Part shown: piece after piece, positions 44,700 to 56,346 of the stretch
Layout of the letters: each line of letters opens with the position of its first letter
Numbering within the stretch: position 1 is the stretch's first letter
From: an uncultured Nostocoides sp.
GTDB lineage: Bacteria; Actinomycetota; Actinomycetes; Actinomycetales; Dermatophilaceae
Assembly: GCA_937873315.1 (NCBI GenBank)
Contig: CALMQX010000034.1
Span: 1 to 64,000, forward strand
DNA length: 64,000 nucleotides
Direction of reading: 5' to 3'
The notes under the pieces: model-generated
The model's input: the letters and a program-made list of their open reading frames with translations, nothing else
What the model was told of the DNA's origin: nothing
Databases searched by the model: none
Translations under genes and position numbers: made by a program

Positions 44700-45484
44700 C
44701 GCTCACTCCCGGATTCGATCTCGGCACGAATGGCGTCCTCGGCCTCCAAGTCGGCCAGCGGCGAGCGGGTCTGTTCGCGGGCAGACAGCACGCGAGAGAC
44801 CGAGAGCTCGGAGATGCTGCCGTCGGGCAGGAGCGCCGGGGTGTCGACCGCGTTGTGGCGGGCGTAGACACCCGGAACCGGCAGGCCGGCGAGGTTCTCG
44901 CCCTTCTCGAACCGGCGACGGCTCCATTCACGCTGGTTTGGGCCCTTGCCGAGGCGCTCGCGGTGAGCCAGCACCATGGCACCCAGGGCTGCGGTGATCA
45001 GCAGGGCCGAGGTGACCTCGAAGACCCAGACGTAGCGGCCGAAGATGAGCTCGGCCATCGCCGGGACATTGCCCTTGCTGGTGTTGGTCTGGGCGACCCC
45101 GTCAGAGAGGCCGTAGGTCACCGACCCGACCGCCGAGACCAGGATGCCGCCCAGGCCGAGGACGAGGAGTCCGGCCGCCCAGCGCTGCCCCTTGAGGGTC
45201 TCGATCAAGCTGTCAGAGGCGTCGACACCGATGAGCATGATGACGAACAGGAAGAGCATCATCACGGCGCCGGTGTACACGAAGATTTGGATCACGCCCA
45301 GGAAGTCGGCCCCCTGCGCGATATAGAACACCCCCAGGATGATCATGGTCAGCGCCATCCCGAGCGCGGCGTGAACTGCCTTGCGTGCGAACACCAATCC
45401 GAGAGAGGCCATCACAGCGATCGGGGCGAGGATCCAGAACATCACCTGCTCCCCAGTGCCGATCGTCACGGCTGCGTCACCCAT
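44696..45484 (-). CDS. nuoJ: NADH-quinone oxidoreductase subunit J
   Basis: This 262-residue protein has five N-terminal helices and the core [21 protein letters not shown]. It then has a hydrophilic C-terminal extension of roughly 80 residues (from [14 protein letters not shown]), common in actinobacterial NuoJ and absent from the second copy. Its ATG shares one base with the nuoI stop. Confidence 0.95.
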   Translation of the reverse strand: MGDAAVTIGTGEQVMFWILAPIAVMASLGLVFARKAVHAALGMALTMIILGVFYIAQGADFLGVIQIFVYTGAVMMLFLFVIMLIGVDASDSLIETLKGQRWAAGLLVLGLGGILVSAVGSVTYGLSDGVAQTNTSKGNVPAMAELIFGRYVWVFEVTSALLITAALGAMVLAHRERLGKGPNQREWSRRRFEKGENLAGLPVPGVYARHNAVDTPALLPDGSISELSVSRVLSAREQTRSPLADLEAEDAIRAEIESGSER

Positions 45485-46116
45485 CAGTGCACCTCCTCCG
45501 TCGGCTCCTGCGTATGCCGCATGCTCTGCTCCTCGACGTGCGCCCGCTGGGCGTCGGTAGCGGCCGTCACCGCGCCGAGGTAATAGTCGCGTTCCTCCAG
45601 GCCCTCGACCATCGGGTGCGGGGGCTGGACCATGCCGGACTGCAATGGCGCGAGCAATTGCTCCTTGGTGAAGATCAGGTCGGCTCGGTTGTTGTCGGCG
45701 AGCTCATAGAAGTTCGTCATGGTCAGCGCACGCGTCGGGCAGGCCTCGATGCACAATCCGCAGAAGATGCAGCGCAGGTAGTTGATCTGGTAGACGCGGC
45801 CATAGCGCTCACCGGGGCTGAACCGACCGGCGCCGCCGTCCTCAATCGGGGTGTCATCGTTAGTGGCACCCTCGACCAGGATGGCGTCCGCGGGGCAAGC
45901 CCAGGCACACAGTTCGCAGCCGACGCACTTCTCCAGCCCGTCCGGGTGACGGTTGAGTTGGTGCCGGCCGTGGAATCGGCGTGCGGTGGGGCGCTTCTCC
46001 TCCGGGTACTCCTCGGTGACGACCTTGCGGAACATCGTGGAGAAGGTGACCCCGAAGCCCGCGATCGGCGCAAAGAGTTCGGCGAAGAAGCCCGGGCTCT
46101 TCTGCTCGTCAGCCAC
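45484..46116 (-). CDS. nuoI: NADH-quinone oxidoreductase subunit I, 2x[4Fe-4S]
   Basis: This 210-residue subunit has cluster motifs [12 protein letters not shown] and [12 protein letters not shown]. The open frame runs back to 46269 inside nuoH. GTG 46116, with a strong GAAGGAGG immediately upstream, gives [11 protein letters not shown] and the usual length. It overlaps nuoH by eight bases. It carries clusters N6a and N6b in the peripheral arm. Confidence 0.95.
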   Translation of the reverse strand: MADEQKSPGFFAELFAPIAGFGVTFSTMFRKVVTEEYPEEKRPTARRFHGRHQLNRHPDGLEKCVGCELCAWACPADAILVEGATNDDTPIEDGGAGRFSPGERYGRVYQINYLRCIFCGLCIEACPTRALTMTNFYELADNNRADLIFTKEQLLAPLQSGMVQPPHPMVEGLEERDYYLGAVTAATDAQRAHVEEQSMRHTQEPTEEVH

Positions 46117-47428
46117 GGCTGACCTCCTTCGTCGCAGCGTAGGCATCGTCGGCAGCGCCGGGTTCGACCAAGCGCTGGCCAGGCAGCGGCGGCACCGGGT
46201 ACCCGCCAGCGAAGGGGTCGACCTCCACCGGGATCTGCGGCAGCCGCTCAGCGGCCCGACGCTCGGCACGATCGCCGAGAATCCAACTGGCGACGATCAC
46301 CAGGCTCGCGCAGACCCCGATCACGATGAGGACGGCGAGCGAGTAGTCCCGCCCGGCGATCTGCAGAATCGGGCCACCGAACCAGTTGTTCTTGGCGGCG
46401 ACATAGAAGGCGACCGCGACCACCCAGAGCAGCGTGGTGGGGATCAGGAACTTCCACCCGAAGCGCATGAACTGGTCGTAGCGCACCCGTGGCAGCGAGC
46501 CCCGCAACCAGACGAAGACGAACATGAAGAACCACAACTTGGCGGTGAACCAGAGCAGACCCCACCAACCGTTGTCCGGCAGCCCAAAGGGCGCCTGCCA
46601 GCCGCCGAGGAACATCGTGGTGGCCAAGGCCGCCACGGTGAACATGTTGATGTACTCGCCGAGGAAGAACATGGCGAAGCGCATGCCCGAGTACTCGGTG
46701 AAGTAGCCGCCCACGATCTCGCCTTCGCCCTCAGCAAGGTCGAAGGGCAAGCGGTTGGTCTCGCCAACCATGGTCACCACATACACAAAGAAGGCAAAGC
46801 ACGCCGGGATGAAGTGCCAGAGGCTCTCCTGGGCCTGCACGATCTGCGAGGTGGCCATCGACCCGGAGTAGAGGAAGACCGACACTAGCGACAGACCCAT
46901 GGCGATCTCGTAGGACACCATCTGAGCGGTCGCACGCAGCGAACCCATGAGCGGGTAGGTCGATCCCGAGCTCCAGCCCGCCAGCACGATGCCGTAGATG
47001 CCGACACCGGCCACGGCGAGGACCATGAGGACGGCCACCGGCAGGTCGGTCAACTGCAGCGGGGTGCGGTGACCGAAGAGGGTCACATCACCGGCCAGCG
47101 GCATGATCGAGAAGGAGACGAAACACATGGTCGCCGTGATGAGCGGCGCCAGCGTGAAGACCACGCTGTCGGCATTCGCCGGCTTGAGGTCCTCCTTGAG
47201 CATCGACTTCATGCCGTCCGCAAGGGTCTGGAGCAGGCCGAAGGGGCCATTTCGATTGGGGCCCGGGCGCTGCTGCATCCGCCCAATGACCCGACGCTCG
47301 AACCAGATGACGAGCAGCGTCGAGACCAGCAGGTAGACAAAGATGAAGAGCGCCTTGACCACGCTCAGCCAGAGCGGGGTGTCGCTGAAGTCGGCGGTGC
47401 CATTGGGCCCGGCGATGAACGCGGTCAT
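46109..47428 (-). CDS. nuoH: NADH-quinone oxidoreductase subunit H
   Basis: This 439-residue membrane subunit sits at the quinone chamber. The segment [18 protein letters not shown] and the acidic loop [19 protein letters not shown] are fully conserved, unlike in the second copy. A polar C-terminal tail (about 80 residues after the last helices) is typical of actinobacteria. Its ATG overlaps the nuoG stop (ATGA). Confidence 0.96.
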   Translation of the reverse strand: MTAFIAGPNGTADFSDTPLWLSVVKALFIFVYLLVSTLLVIWFERRVIGRMQQRPGPNRNGPFGLLQTLADGMKSMLKEDLKPANADSVVFTLAPLITATMCFVSFSIMPLAGDVTLFGHRTPLQLTDLPVAVLMVLAVAGVGIYGIVLAGWSSGSTYPLMGSLRATAQMVSYEIAMGLSLVSVFLYSGSMATSQIVQAQESLWHFIPACFAFFVYVVTMVGETNRLPFDLAEGEGEIVGGYFTEYSGMRFAMFFLGEYINMFTVAALATTMFLGGWQAPFGLPDNGWWGLLWFTAKLWFFMFVFVWLRGSLPRVRYDQFMRFGWKFLIPTTLLWVVAVAFYVAAKNNWFGGPILQIAGRDYSLAVLIVIGVCASLVIVASWILGDRAERRAAERLPQIPVEVDPFAGGYPVPPLPGQRLVEPGAADDAYAATKEVSRG

Positions 47429-49896
47429 GCGTCACCATCCTTGGTCACGAAGACGTGGTCGCCGCCCTCGGTAGCGAGTGCGACCCGCAGATCACTTCCT
47501 GCGGAGTTGGTAGGCAGCCAGATGACGTGATCGGCCATCTCGCTGATGGTGACCAGGGCGACCACGCAGGCGCCGGTGACCAGGTCGACCCGGACCTCGT
47601 CACCATCGGCCAGGCCCAAGGTCTGCGCGGTGGTGGCCGAGACCCGGGCGGTGGCCCGCGGCGCGGTGCCCGCCAGGAAGGGCTCCCCGTCTTGCATGGA
47701 GCCCTGGTCGAGCAGGTGCCGCCAGGTCGCCAGCACCAGGTGACCATCGGCCACCTGACGCGGCTCGGCCGGCGGCACGTTCGGGGCCGTCGGGCGGGGG
47801 CCCGTGCCGGCACCGAGCGAGGTCATCTCATCGGCGACCTCACGCTGGGTGCGGCAACCGAGGAAGTGGCCCATCTCATCGGCCAGCATGTCCAGCGCAC
47901 GGTAGTCACTGACATACGTGGTGGTCAGAGCCGCCTCGAAGGAGCGCGGGCGCCCCTCCCAGTCGACGAAGGTGCCGGACTTCTCGGCGACCGTGGCGAC
48001 CGGCAGGATCACATCGGCGTATGCCGTGGCCGCGGACGGCCGCTGCTCCAGGGAGACCACGAACGCGCCACCGAGCACGGCATCAGCGTCCCCGATACCC
48101 AGGTCGAATGGGTCGACACCGCCGATGACGACGCCATCAAGCTCGCCAGAGCGCAGGGCTGCGACGATGCCTGCGCAGTCACGTCCGGGGGTGTCCGGCA
48201 AACCGGCCAGATCCCAGGCCAGGGCCACCTCGGCGCGAGCTGAGGCATCCGTGACCAGCCGACCACCGGGCAGGAGGGTCGGGAAGGCGCCGGCTTCGAG
48301 GGCTCCGCGCTCGCCTGCGCGACGCGGCACCCAGGCCAGTCGGGCACCCGTGTGCTCGGCCAAGGCCGCGGCGGCGGAGAGCGCACCAGGCACGGTGGCC
48401 AGCCGCTCACCGACGAGGATGACGCCGCCCTCGGCCAGGGCCGCCGCGGCCTCCTCGACGCGCTTGGAACCGCGACCCGCCTTGATTGCCGCAATGACCT
48501 CGGCCTCGGTGCCTGGAGCGGACGCGATCAACTGGCCGCCCATCTTGGCCAGGCCTCGGGACGCCACCGGAGAAACGGCATACACGCGAGTCTTGTTCTT
48601 GCGGAATGCCTTACGGAGCCGTAGGAAGACAATCGGCGACTCATCCTCGGGTTCGAAGCCGAGCAGGAGGACGGTGCTGGCGGAGCCAAGGTCGGTGTAG
48701 GTGACCGCACCACCCTGCGGGCCCGTGCCCACCACGCTAGCCGCCAGGAAGTCGGCTTCCTCGGCCGAGTGCGGCCGAGCGCGGAAGTCGATGTCATTGG
48801 TACCCAGCACCTGACGCGCGAACTTGGCGTAGGCGTAGGCATCTTCAGCGGACACGCGGCCACCGACGAGGACACCGGAGGCGTTCGCGTGACCGAGGCC
48901 CGCGGCCGCGACGCGCAGCGCCTCGGGCCAGGAGGCCACCCGCAACTCGCCATTCTCGCGGACCATGGGGAACTCGAAGCGGTCGCCGACCGAGGAGTAT
49001 GCAAAGGCCCAACGACCCTTGTCGCAGTTCCACTCGCCGTTGACCTCGGGGTCGTTCTGGGCCATGCGGCGCAGGATCGTGCCCCGACGGTGGTCAGTTC
49101 GCTGGGCGCAGCCGCTCGCGCAGTGCTCGCAGACGCTCGGCGTGGAGACCAGGTCGAAGGGGCGCGAACGGAAGCGGTAAGCCGCACCCGTGAGCGCGCC
49201 GACCGGGCAGATCTGCACGGTGTTGCCGGAGAAGTAGGACTCGAAGGGCTGCTCTTCGTAGATCCCCACTTGCTGCAACGCGCCCCGCTCAACCAGCGCG
49301 ATGAACGGGTCACCAGCAACCTGGTCGGAGAAGCGGGTGCATCGGGCGCACAGCACACAACGCTCACGGTCGAGCAGCACCTGGCTGGAGATGTTGACCG
49401 GCTTGGGGTAGGTCCGCTTGGAGTCCTCGAAGCGCGAGGTCTCACGGCCGGCACTCATCGCCTGGTTCTGCAGCGGGCACTCGCCACCCTTGTCGCACAC
49501 CGGGCAGTCCAGCGGGTGGTTGATGAGCAGCAGCTCCATCACACCCTGTTGGGCCTTGTCGATGGCCTCGGAGGTGACCTGAGTCTTGACGACCATGCCG
49601 GGAGCGACGGTCATCGTGCAGGAGGCCTGCGGCTTCATCCGGCCAGGGGGGCCCTGCATTTGCCGGGCTTCGCTGGGCGTGCCATCGGGGCCGGGCGGGC
49701 CGGGCATCCAGACCTCAACCAGACACTGCCGGCAAGCGCCGACTGGGTCCAGGCTGGGGTGGTCGCAGAAGCGGGGGATCTCGATCCCGGCCTCCTCGGC
49801 GGCGCGAATAATGAGCGAACCCTTAGGAACGCTCACCTCGATCCCGTCGATGGTGAGGGTGACCAGATCGGTCGCCTGAGTGGGCGTGGTGGTCAT
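47425..49896 (-). CDS. nuoG: NADH-quinone oxidoreductase subunit G
   Basis: This 823-residue iron-sulfur subunit has an N-terminal [2Fe-2S] domain ([20 protein letters not shown]), the HxxxCxxCxxxxxC cluster site ([17 protein letters not shown]), a further cluster site [10 protein letters not shown], and [10 protein letters not shown] degenerate molybdopterin-type domain extends to the C terminus. ATG 49896 overlaps the nuoF stop (ATGA); the open frame reaches 49926 without support. It conducts electrons from NuoF to NuoI. Confidence 0.95.
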   Translation of the reverse strand: MTTTPTQATDLVTLTIDGIEVSVPKGSLIIRAAEEAGIEIPRFCDHPSLDPVGACRQCLVEVWMPGPPGPDGTPSEARQMQGPPGRMKPQASCTMTVAPGMVVKTQVTSEAIDKAQQGVMELLLINHPLDCPVCDKGGECPLQNQAMSAGRETSRFEDSKRTYPKPVNISSQVLLDRERCVLCARCTRFSDQVAGDPFIALVERGALQQVGIYEEQPFESYFSGNTVQICPVGALTGAAYRFRSRPFDLVSTPSVCEHCASGCAQRTDHRRGTILRRMAQNDPEVNGEWNCDKGRWAFAYSSVGDRFEFPMVRENGELRVASWPEALRVAAAGLGHANASGVLVGGRVSAEDAYAYAKFARQVLGTNDIDFRARPHSAEEADFLAASVVGTGPQGGAVTYTDLGSASTVLLLGFEPEDESPIVFLRLRKAFRKNKTRVYAVSPVASRGLAKMGGQLIASAPGTEAEVIAAIKAGRGSKRVEEAAAALAEGGVILVGERLATVPGALSAAAALAEHTGARLAWVPRRAGERGALEAGAFPTLLPGGRLVTDASARAEVALAWDLAGLPDTPGRDCAGIVAALRSGELDGVVIGGVDPFDLGIGDADAVLGGAFVVSLEQRPSAATAYADVILPVATVAEKSGTFVDWEGRPRSFEAALTTTYVSDYRALDMLADEMGHFLGCRTQREVADEMTSLGAGTGPRPTAPNVPPAEPRQVADGHLVLATWRHLLDQGSMQDGEPFLAGTAPRATARVSATTAQTLGLADGDEVRVDLVTGACVVALVTISEMADHVIWLPTNSAGSDLRVALATEGGDHVFVTKDGDA

Positions 49897-51209
49897 GCGG
49901 ACACGCTCTCCTTGTCCGTGGCCCACAGCACGGCGGCCTGCGGGTCAAACGGGCACCCGCCGTGCTCGAGGTGGGCGAGATACTCATCGCGGAAGTGCTG
50001 AATGCTGCTGGTGACCGGTGAGGTGGCGCCATCACCGAGGGCGCAGAAGCTGCGGCCCAGGATGTTGTCGCTGATGTCGAGGAGCTTGTCGAGGTCGGCC
50101 TCGGTTCCCTGACCGTGCTCGAGGCGGTGCAGGATCTGGGCCAGCCACCAGGTGCCCTCGCGGCACGGGGTGCACTTGCCGCACGACTCGTGCTTGTAGA
50201 ACTCGATCCACCGATCGACGGCGCGCACGACGCAGACGGTCTCATCAAAGATCTGCAGCGCGCGGGTGCCGAGCATGGACCCGGCGGCGCCGACCGACTC
50301 GAAGTCGAGCGGCACATCCAGGTGCTCGGCCGTGAACAGCGGGGTGCTGGAGCCACCAGGGGTCCAGAACTTGAGCTTCTTGTTGGGGTCGCGCATGCCG
50401 CCGGCCATGTCGAGCAACTCGCGCAGCGTGATGCCGAGCGGGGCTTCGTACTGGCCGGGGTTCTTGACGTGCCCGGAGAGGCTGAAGATGCCGAAGCCCG
50501 CAGACTTCTCGGTGCCCATGCCCTTGAACCAGTCCACGCCCTCGAGGATGATCCCGGGGACCGAGGCGATGGACTCAACATTGTTGACGCTCGTGGGGCG
50601 CGCATAGAGACCAGCGGCACCCGGGAACGGCGGCTTGCTGCGCGGTTGTCCGCGGCGACCCTCGAGGGAGTCGAGCAGCGCGGTCTCCTCGCCACAGATG
50701 TAGGCGCCTGCGCCAGCGTGCACGACGATGTCCACATCGATGCCGGTGCCGTGGATGTTCTCGCCGAGATGCCCTGCGGCATAAGCCTCTTCGACCGCAC
50801 GCAGCAAGCGTCGGTAGACGTGCACGACCTCGCCGCGCAAGTAGATAAAGGCCTTCTTGCAGCCAATCGCATACGAACTGATCGCCACGCCCTCCAGGAG
50901 GACATGCGGGTTGGCCATCATGAGCGGGATGTCCTTGCAGGTGCCCGGCTCGGACTCGTCCGCGTTGACCACGAGGTAGCGCGCGTCACCGTCGGGCGGG
51001 GACATGAAGGACCACTTCATGCCGGTCGGGAAGCCGGCGCCACCACGACCGCGCAGCGCTGAATCCTTGACGGCGGAGATCACCGCGGCCGGTTCCATCG
51101 CGAAGGCCTTGTCCATGGCGCGGTAGCCGTCATGCTGCTCGTAGGTCGCCAGCGACCAACTCTGCTCGGCGTCCCAGAACTTGCTGAGAATGGGGGTCAG
51201 CTGGGTCAT
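49893..51209 (-). CDS. nuoF: NADH-quinone oxidoreductase subunit F
   Basis: This 438-residue NADH- and FMN-binding subunit has the [14 protein letters not shown] nucleotide site, [19 protein letters not shown], and the N3 cluster ligands [13 protein letters not shown] plus the later Cys in SFCALGD. ATG 51209 overlaps the nuoE stop (ATGA). The open frame continues upstream into nuoE, but that extension is only its antisense-like low-complexity frame. Confidence 0.96.
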   Translation of the reverse strand: MTQLTPILSKFWDAEQSWSLATYEQHDGYRAMDKAFAMEPAAVISAVKDSALRGRGGAGFPTGMKWSFMSPPDGDARYLVVNADESEPGTCKDIPLMMANPHVLLEGVAISSYAIGCKKAFIYLRGEVVHVYRRLLRAVEEAYAAGHLGENIHGTGIDVDIVVHAGAGAYICGEETALLDSLEGRRGQPRSKPPFPGAAGLYARPTSVNNVESIASVPGIILEGVDWFKGMGTEKSAGFGIFSLSGHVKNPGQYEAPLGITLRELLDMAGGMRDPNKKLKFWTPGGSSTPLFTAEHLDVPLDFESVGAAGSMLGTRALQIFDETVCVVRAVDRWIEFYKHESCGKCTPCREGTWWLAQILHRLEHGQGTEADLDKLLDISDNILGRSFCALGDGATSPVTSSIQHFRDEYLAHLEHGGCPFDPQAAVLWATDKESVSA

Positions 51210-52360
51210 GCCTGCTCTCCCGTCGTGCGCTTGGCGCGGCGCTCTCGAGCGTCCGTGAAGCCTGCGGCCTTGGCGGCCTCCTCGGTGCGGAACCAGACCT
51301 CGGCCTTGGTCCGGCCGTACCACGGTGAGGTGGTGGTGTGGAAAAGCATCGAGTTGGCATTGCCCTTGATGTCCCAGCCCGCCGGACCGCTGCCATCGGC
51401 CGCGGGTTTGGCCGAGAACTCGCCAAATCCGCCGTCGGCGAAGTCGCCACGGTCGGCGGCGACCGCTGTTGCCGGCGCCTCGAAAAGCGTGGCCGGAGCG
51501 GATGCAGCCGCGGGGGCAGCCTTCTTCGGCGTAGCCGGCTCGGTGGCCTTCTTCGGCGTAGCCGGCTCGGTGGCCTTCTTCGGTGCGGACGGCTCGGTGG
51601 CCTTCGTCGCCGCAGCCGAGGGTGCCGGTGCCGCAGCGGACTGCCCACTCGGAGCGGTCCAACCGTTGGCATGGGCGACCTTCAGGCCGGCCAGGGAGGC
51701 CGGACCGGCGCCCACACCCTCGTCGGCGCGGCCGTCGAGGAAGCCCGCCAGGACGCGGCTCATCTCCTTGAAGGTAACCACCTTGGCCGGACCACGCGTC
51801 GGCGTGACGTCCTTGCCGGCCTGGATGTCATCGACCAGCGCGATGACCGACTCGGGGGTCTGGTTGTCGAAGAACTCCCAGTTGGTCATGACGACCGGGG
51901 CGTAGTCGCAGGCGGCATTGCATTCCACGCGCTCCAGCGTGATCTTGCCGTCGGCGGTGGTCTCGTCGTGCCCGATGCCCAAATGCTCCGAGACCGCCTT
52001 GAAGATGGCGTCGCCACCCATCACCGCGCACAAGGTATTGGTGCACACGCCGACGGTGAACTCACCATTGGGGTGCCGCTTGTATTGCGTGTAGAAGGTC
52101 GCCACGCCACTGACCTCAGCGGTGGTGAGGTCGAGCAACTCCGCGCACAACGCAATGCCGCGGCCGGTGACATAGCCGTCATAGGACTGCACCAGGTGCA
52201 GCATCGGCAGCAGGGCCGAACGCTTGTACGGGTACCGGTCGATGATCGCCTGGGCATCCGCCCGAAAGGCCTGCTCGACGTCTGCGGCATACGCCTCTTT
52301 GGACTCCTCCTCCACGCGGAGGTGGCCCGAGGCCGACTGCAGACCGAAGTTTGTCGCCAT
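51206..52360 (-). CDS. nuoE: NADH-quinone oxidoreductase subunit E with C-terminal sunset-like domain
   Basis: This 384-residue protein is much longer than a core NuoE of about 170-240 residues. Residues 1-215 are the thioredoxin-like subunit with [2Fe-2S] ligands Cys106, Cys111, Cys147 and Cys151. An Ala/Pro/Lys linker (about 235-300) includes 9-residue repeats of ATEPATPKK type. Residues about 331-370 ([20 protein letters not shown] and onward to AAGF) look like the small actinobacterial sunset domain, of unknown function. The ATG shares one base with the nuoD stop. Confidence 0.93.
   Translation of the reverse strand: MATNFGLQSASGHLRVEEESKEAYAADVEQAFRADAQAIIDRYPYKRSALLPMLHLVQSYDGYVTGRGIALCAELLDLTTAEVSGVATFYTQYKRHPNGEFTVGVCTNTLCAVMGGDAIFKAVSEHLGIGHDETTADGKITLERVECNAACDYAPVVMTNWEFFDNQTPESVIALVDDIQAGKDVTPTRGPAKVVTFKEMSRVLAGFLDGRADEGVGAGPASLAGLKVAHANGWTAPSGQSAAAPAPSAAATKATEPSAPKKATEPATPKKATEPATPKKAAPAAASAPATLFEAPATAVAADRGDFADGGFGEFSAKPAADGSGPAGWDIKGNANSMLFHTTTSPWYGRTKAEVWFRTEEAAKAAGFTDARERRAKRTTGEQA
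51520..51600. repeat. Three 27-bp direct repeats inside nuoE
   Basis: Units at 51520-51546 and 51547-51573 are identical, and 51574-51600 is diverged. They encode the 9-residue [13 protein letters not shown] linker repeat and keep the frame. This is likely a slippage-prone, length-variable site. Confidence 0.85.
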
Positions 52361-53703
52361 CAGCGGTCGACACCTCCCATAACGGGATCGATGGAAGCCA
52401 CTGCGACGATGACGTCAGCGACCTGGCCGCCTTCACACATCGCCGCCACGGCCTGGAGGTTATTGAAGCTCGGGTCCCGGAAGTGGACGCGATACGGACG
52501 GGTGCCACCATCGGAGACGGCGTGGCACCCAAGTTCGCCCTTGGCGGACTCGACGGCGGCATACGCCTGGCCAGCGGGCACGCGGAAGCCCTCGGTAACC
52601 AGCTTGAAGTGGTGGATGAGCGACTCCATCGAGCTGCCCATGATCTCGCGGATGTGCTCTAGCGAGTTGCCCTGACCGTCGGAACCGACCGACAACTGGG
52701 CCGGCCAGGCGATCTTCTTGTCCTCGACCATCACCGGCTGCCCGTTCGTGGCATCCAACTTGTCGCAGGCCTGCAGGATGATCTTGAGGCTTTCGTACAT
52801 CTCGTCGATCCGGATGCGCAGACGGTCATAGGCATCGGCGCCCGTGCGAGTCTTGACCTCGAAGTCGTAGCCCTCGTAGCCGCAGTACGGGTCGGCCTTG
52901 CGCAGGTCATGCGGCAGGCCGGTCGAGCGCAGTACCGGACCGGTTATGCCCAAGGCCATGCAGCCGGTGAGATCGAGGTAGCCCACGCCGACAGTGCGGC
53001 CCTTGAGCAGCGGGTTCTCGTTGAGCAACATCTCGAACTCGCCCAGACCCTTGCGCAGCTCGCCGACGACCTCGCGGATCGTGACGGTCATGCCCTCGGG
53101 CAGATCCTGGGCCACTCCGCCGGGGCGGATGTAGGCCATATTCATGCGCAGGCCCGTGACCGCCTCGAAGATCCGCAGGATGCGCTCGCGCTCGCGGAAG
53201 CCCACGGTCATGACCGTGGTCGCGCCCATCTCCATACCGCCGGTGCCGATGCACACGAGGTGGGAGTTGATCCGGGTGAACTCCATCATGAGCACACGGA
53301 TGATGCTGGCGCGCTCGGGGATCTGGTCCGTGATGCCCAGGAGCTTTTCGATGGCCAGGCAGTATGCCGTCTCCTGGAACATCGGGGTGAGGTAGTCCAT
53401 CCGGGTGCAGAAGGTCACGCCCTGAACCCAGGTGCGGAACTCCATGTTCTTCTCGATGCCGGTGTGGAGGTAGCCGATGCCGGCGCGGGCCTCGGTAACG
53501 GTCTCGCCGTCAAGCTCGAGGATGAGCCGGAGCACACCATGCGTCGAGGGGTGCTGCGGGCCCATGTTGACCACGATGCGTTCCTCGTGGAGCGCGGTGG
53601 CCTCATCGACCAGGTCGTTCCAGTCGCCACCGGAGGCGTGGTAGACCGAGGCTCCGGTCTCAGTGTCAACGTCGTGCTGGGTCAGCTCGTGGGACGTGCT
53701 CAT
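52360..53703 (-). CDS. nuoD: NADH-quinone oxidoreductase subunit D
   Basis: This 447-residue 49-kDa subunit forms the quinone-reduction site with NuoB. It begins its conserved core with [21 protein letters not shown], including the quinone-contacting His, and ends with DPVMGGVDR. It is the only nuoD in the window, so any second complex built from nuoA2/B2/C2/H2-N2 would need this protein. Its start shares one base with the nuoC stop. Confidence 0.96.
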   Translation of the reverse strand: MSTSHELTQHDVDTETGASVYHASGGDWNDLVDEATALHEERIVVNMGPQHPSTHGVLRLILELDGETVTEARAGIGYLHTGIEKNMEFRTWVQGVTFCTRMDYLTPMFQETAYCLAIEKLLGITDQIPERASIIRVLMMEFTRINSHLVCIGTGGMEMGATTVMTVGFRERERILRIFEAVTGLRMNMAYIRPGGVAQDLPEGMTVTIREVVGELRKGLGEFEMLLNENPLLKGRTVGVGYLDLTGCMALGITGPVLRSTGLPHDLRKADPYCGYEGYDFEVKTRTGADAYDRLRIRIDEMYESLKIILQACDKLDATNGQPVMVEDKKIAWPAQLSVGSDGQGNSLEHIREIMGSSMESLIHHFKLVTEGFRVPAGQAYAAVESAKGELGCHAVSDGGTRPYRVHFRDPSFNNLQAVAAMCEGGQVADVIVAVASIDPVMGGVDR

Positions 53704-54425
53704 CAGCTGTACGACCTCCGCTGGTCCGGCGGCGGCACAGTGCCGCCCTTGTACTCGACGGGAATGCCGCCGAGGGGGTAATCCTTGCGCTGCGGGTGAC
53801 CGGGCCAGTCGTCCGGCATGAGGATCCGGGTCAGCGACGGGTGTCCGTCGAAGATGATCCCGAACATGTCCCAGGTCTCGCGTTCGTGCCAGTCGTTGGC
53901 CGGGTAGACCGACACCAGCGACGGGATGTGCGGGTCGTCGTCGGGGCAGGTGACCTCGAGGCGAATCCGGCGGCTGCCGTTGGTGACCGAGACCAGGTGG
54001 TAGACCGCATGCAACTCGCGGCCGGCCTCGTGGAGGTAGTGCACGCCGGAGACACCGGTGCAGAGCTCGAAGCGCAGGGCTGGCTCATCGCGCAGCGCGC
54101 GCGCCACCGTGAGGATGTGCTCGCGGGCCACGAAAATGGTCATCTCGCCCCGGTCGACGACGACCTTCTCGATGGCCGCGTCGGCATCCGCTCCGCGGCT
54201 GATCAGCGAGGCCACCAGGGCATCGGCGACCTGGTCGAAGTAGGAGCCATAGGGCCGGGGGCTCGCGCCGGGTAGCAGCGTGGGGGTGACCAGGCCGCCA
54301 TAACCGGTGGTGTCCTGGCCCTTGGTGGCGCCGAACATGCCGTGGCGCTCACCGATCTTGACGGGGACTCCCCCGGCGTCGACCTCTGCCTCGAGGCTAT
54401 GGCTGCGGACGATCTCGTCGCTCAT
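53703..54425 (-). CDS. nuoC: NADH-quinone oxidoreductase subunit C
   Basis: This 240-residue subunit has [20 protein letters not shown] and the [12 protein letters not shown] end motif. ATG 54425 overlaps the nuoB stop (ATGA); the open frame further upstream (to 54737) is inside nuoB and unsupported. The N-terminal 70 residues before the conserved core are typical of actinobacteria. Confidence 0.95.
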   Translation of the reverse strand: MSDEIVRSHSLEAEVDAGGVPVKIGERHGMFGATKGQDTTGYGGLVTPTLLPGASPRPYGSYFDQVADALVASLISRGADADAAIEKVVVDRGEMTIFVAREHILTVARALRDEPALRFELCTGVSGVHYLHEAGRELHAVYHLVSVTNGSRRIRLEVTCPDDDPHIPSLVSVYPANDWHERETWDMFGIIFDGHPSLTRILMPDDWPGHPQRKDYPLGGIPVEYKGGTVPPPDQRRSYS

Positions 54426-55021
54426 GCGAGCAGGTTCTTCCCGGCGGGCGCAACCAGGTGCGCGGTGTGGTCGTGGGTAGGCGCCATCAGCGAGGTCGGC
54501 AGTGCACCGAGCGCGGCCTCCTCGGCGGCGCGGGCGGCTGCCACGCGGTTGACGCCCAGCTTGCTGCCCTGGATCTGCTTGTGCAACTCGATGATCGCGT
54601 TGAGCAGCATCTCCGGGCGCGGTGGGCAGCCCGGAAGGTAGATATCGACCGGGACGATGTGGTCCACGCCCTGGACGATTGCGTAGTTGTTGAACATGCC
54701 GCCACTGCTGGCGCAGACGCCCATCGAGATGACCCACTTGGGGTTGGCCATTTGGTCGTAGACCTGGCGGACGACCGGGGCCATCTTCTGGCTGACTCGG
54801 CCGGCCACGATCATCAGGTCAGCCTGGCGCGGGGTCGCACTGAAGCGCTCCATACCGAATCGGGCGATGTCGTAGTCGGGCGTGCCGACGGCCATCATCT
54901 CGATGGCGCAGCAGGCCAGGCCGAAGGTCGCGGGCCAGATCGAGGCCTTGCGCATGTACCCGGCAACATTCTCCAGGGTCGTGAGGACGAACCCAGCGGG
55001 CAGCTTCTCCTCGAGGCCCAT
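54422..55021 (-). CDS. nuoB: NADH-quinone oxidoreductase subunit B
   Basis: This 199-residue subunit carries cluster N2. Its ligands are CC in [11 protein letters not shown], Cys in MGVCASSGG and Cys in [13 protein letters not shown] 58-base gap separates it from nuoA, with AAGGAG close to the ATG. It is more canonical than the second copy. Confidence 0.96.
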   Translation of the reverse strand: MGLEEKLPAGFVLTTLENVAGYMRKASIWPATFGLACCAIEMMAVGTPDYDIARFGMERFSATPRQADLMIVAGRVSQKMAPVVRQVYDQMANPKWVISMGVCASSGGMFNNYAIVQGVDHIVPVDIYLPGCPPRPEMLLNAIIELHKQIQGSKLGVNRVAAARAAEEAALGALPTSLMAPTHDHTAHLVAPAGKNLLA

Positions 55022-55079
55022 CAGCGCTCCTTGGTCAGGTCAGTGCGCAGGCGCGCACACGGCATACACATCGACATGG

Positions 55080-55442
55080 TCAGTCCCACTCCAGACCGCC
55101 GCGCTTCCACACATAGGCGTAGGCGACGAAGACGGTGATGATGAAGAGGACCATCTCGACCAGGGCGAACAGTCCGAGTTGGTTGAAGGCCACCGCGAAG
55201 GGGTAGAGGAAGACCGACTCCACGTCGAAGATGATGAAGAGCATCGCGGTGAGGAAGTACTTAATCGGGACACGCCCGCCGCCCTGGGCCCGCGGTGTCG
55301 GCTGAATGCCGCATTCGTAGGCCTCCGCCTTGGCGCGGTTGTAGCGCTTGGGGCCGACGACGAGGCTGGTGCCGACCGAGAGCGCTGCGAACCCGAATCC
55401 GAGTGCGAGCAGGATGAGGAGCGGCACGTACGGGTTGGTCAC
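55080..55442 (-). CDS. nuoA: NADH-quinone oxidoreductase subunit A
   Basis: This 120-residue protein is the first gene of the operon. It has three membrane helices and the conserved YECGIQPTPRAQGG loop containing the quinone-site Cys, followed by FDVESVFLYP. The GTG start is six bases from a TAGGAT -10 box, suggesting a leaderless transcript. Confidence 0.95.
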   Translation of the reverse strand: MTNPYVPLLILLALGFGFAALSVGTSLVVGPKRYNRAKAEAYECGIQPTPRAQGGGRVPIKYFLTAMLFIIFDVESVFLYPFAVAFNQLGLFALVEMVLFIITVFVAYAYVWKRGGLEWD

Positions 55443-55448
55443 GGCTCA

Positions 55449-55454
55449 ATCCTA
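55449..55454 (-). promoter_or_regulatory. Candidate leaderless promoter of the nuo operon
   Basis: TAGGAT on the minus strand is followed by TGAGCC and the nuoA GTG. Confidence 0.55.
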
Positions 55455-55527
55455 GGGGTCATCGCGGGTGTCTTTCCGCGCGGCCCGGCGGCCCCACGGG
55501 GTCGAGCGCCCGCGCTCGGCGTGATGC

Positions 55528-55545
55528 TTGTGAAATCTTTCACGA
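55528..55545. promoter_or_regulatory. Rex operator upstream of nuoA
   Basis: TTGTGAAATCTTTCACGA matches the Rex consensus TTGTGAAnnnnTTCACAA at all defined positions but one. It lies 86 bases before nuoA in the 147-base menG-nuoA gap. Rex senses the NADH/NAD+ ratio and is known to control respiratory genes in Streptomyces, so redox repression of this operon is likely. Confidence 0.8.
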
Positions 55546-55589
55546 ACAAGGTCGGAGTCTAGTCCTGTCGGCTCACGACCGCGACCTCC

Positions 55590-56285
55590 TCAGAGCGGTC
55601 GAATGCCGTGGTGCAAGGCCACGATCCCGCCGGTCAGGTTGCGCCAGCGCACCTGCTCCCAGCCGGCGGCGGTCATCCGCCCGGCCATCGCCCGCTGGTC
55701 AGGCCATGCCTGGATGGATTCGGCCAGGTAGACGTACGACTCGGGGTTACTGGAGACCGTGCGGGCGATCGCCGGCAGCGAGCGCATGAGGTACTTGGAG
55801 TAGACCGTGCGGAAGGTGCCATTGGTCGGCTGGCTGAACTCGCACAGGACGAATCGCCCGCCGGGCTTGGTCACGCGATGGAACTCGCGCATGGCGGCAT
55901 CCGGGTCGCTCACATTGCGCAGCCCAAAGCTCATCGTGACCACGTCAAAGGAGGCGTCGGCGAAGGGCAGGCGCATCGCGTCCGCGGCGGTGAAGGCCAG
56001 ATCGGCCCGGCGGCGGTGGCCGACCCGAAGCATCCCCAGGGAGAAGTCCGCGGGCACGACGTCGACACCCTGATCGGCGAAGGGCTCGCTGCTGGTGCCG
56101 GTACCGGCCGCAATGTCGAGCACTCGCTCACCGGGCAGCGCCGCACAGGCATCGAGCACGGCCCGCCGCCACAACCGGTCCTGACCCAGCGACAGCACGT
56201 CATTGGTCACGTCGTACTTGCTGGCGACATCGTCGAACATTGCGGCTACGTCGCGGGGGTCCTTCTCCAGGGAGGCGCGGCTCAT
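55590..56285 (-). CDS. menG: Demethylmenaquinone methyltransferase
   Basis: This 231-residue class I methyltransferase of the UbiE/MenG family has the SAM motif [16 protein letters not shown] and the family segments [19 protein letters not shown] and [20 protein letters not shown]. It performs the last methylation of menaquinone. ATG 56285 ([10 protein letters not shown]) matches actinobacterial homologues; ATGs at 56294 and 56297 are alternatives. It is divergent from menF and lies upstream of nuoA on the same strand. Confidence 0.94.
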   Translation of the reverse strand: MSRASLEKDPRDVAAMFDDVASKYDVTNDVLSLGQDRLWRRAVLDACAALPGERVLDIAAGTGTSSEPFADQGVDVVPADFSLGMLRVGHRRRADLAFTAADAMRLPFADASFDVVTMSFGLRNVSDPDAAMREFHRVTKPGGRFVLCEFSQPTNGTFRTVYSKYLMRSLPAIARTVSSNPESYVYLAESIQAWPDQRAMAGRMTAAGWEQVRWRNLTGGIVALHHGIRPL

Positions 56286-56332
56286 GCGCGCCATCATCCC
56301 ACCGCCTGCCCGTCGTCGCTGCCGCGCGGTCG

Positions 56333-56338
56333 TAGGCT
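56333..56338 (+). promoter_or_regulatory. Candidate leaderless promoter of menF
   Basis: TAGGCT lies eight bases before the menF ATG in the 61-base menG-menF divergent region. Confidence 0.5.
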
Positions 56339-56346
56339 GACCCCCG

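Noticed and set aside
45484..46269. NuoI extended to 261 residues
   Set aside because: The extension is inside nuoH. A strong GAAGGAGG site just upstream of GTG 46116 marks the real start.
49893..51662. NuoF extended to 589 residues
   Set aside because: The extra N-terminal residues lie out of frame inside nuoE. ATG 51209 with the ATGA overlap gives the normal 438-residue protein.
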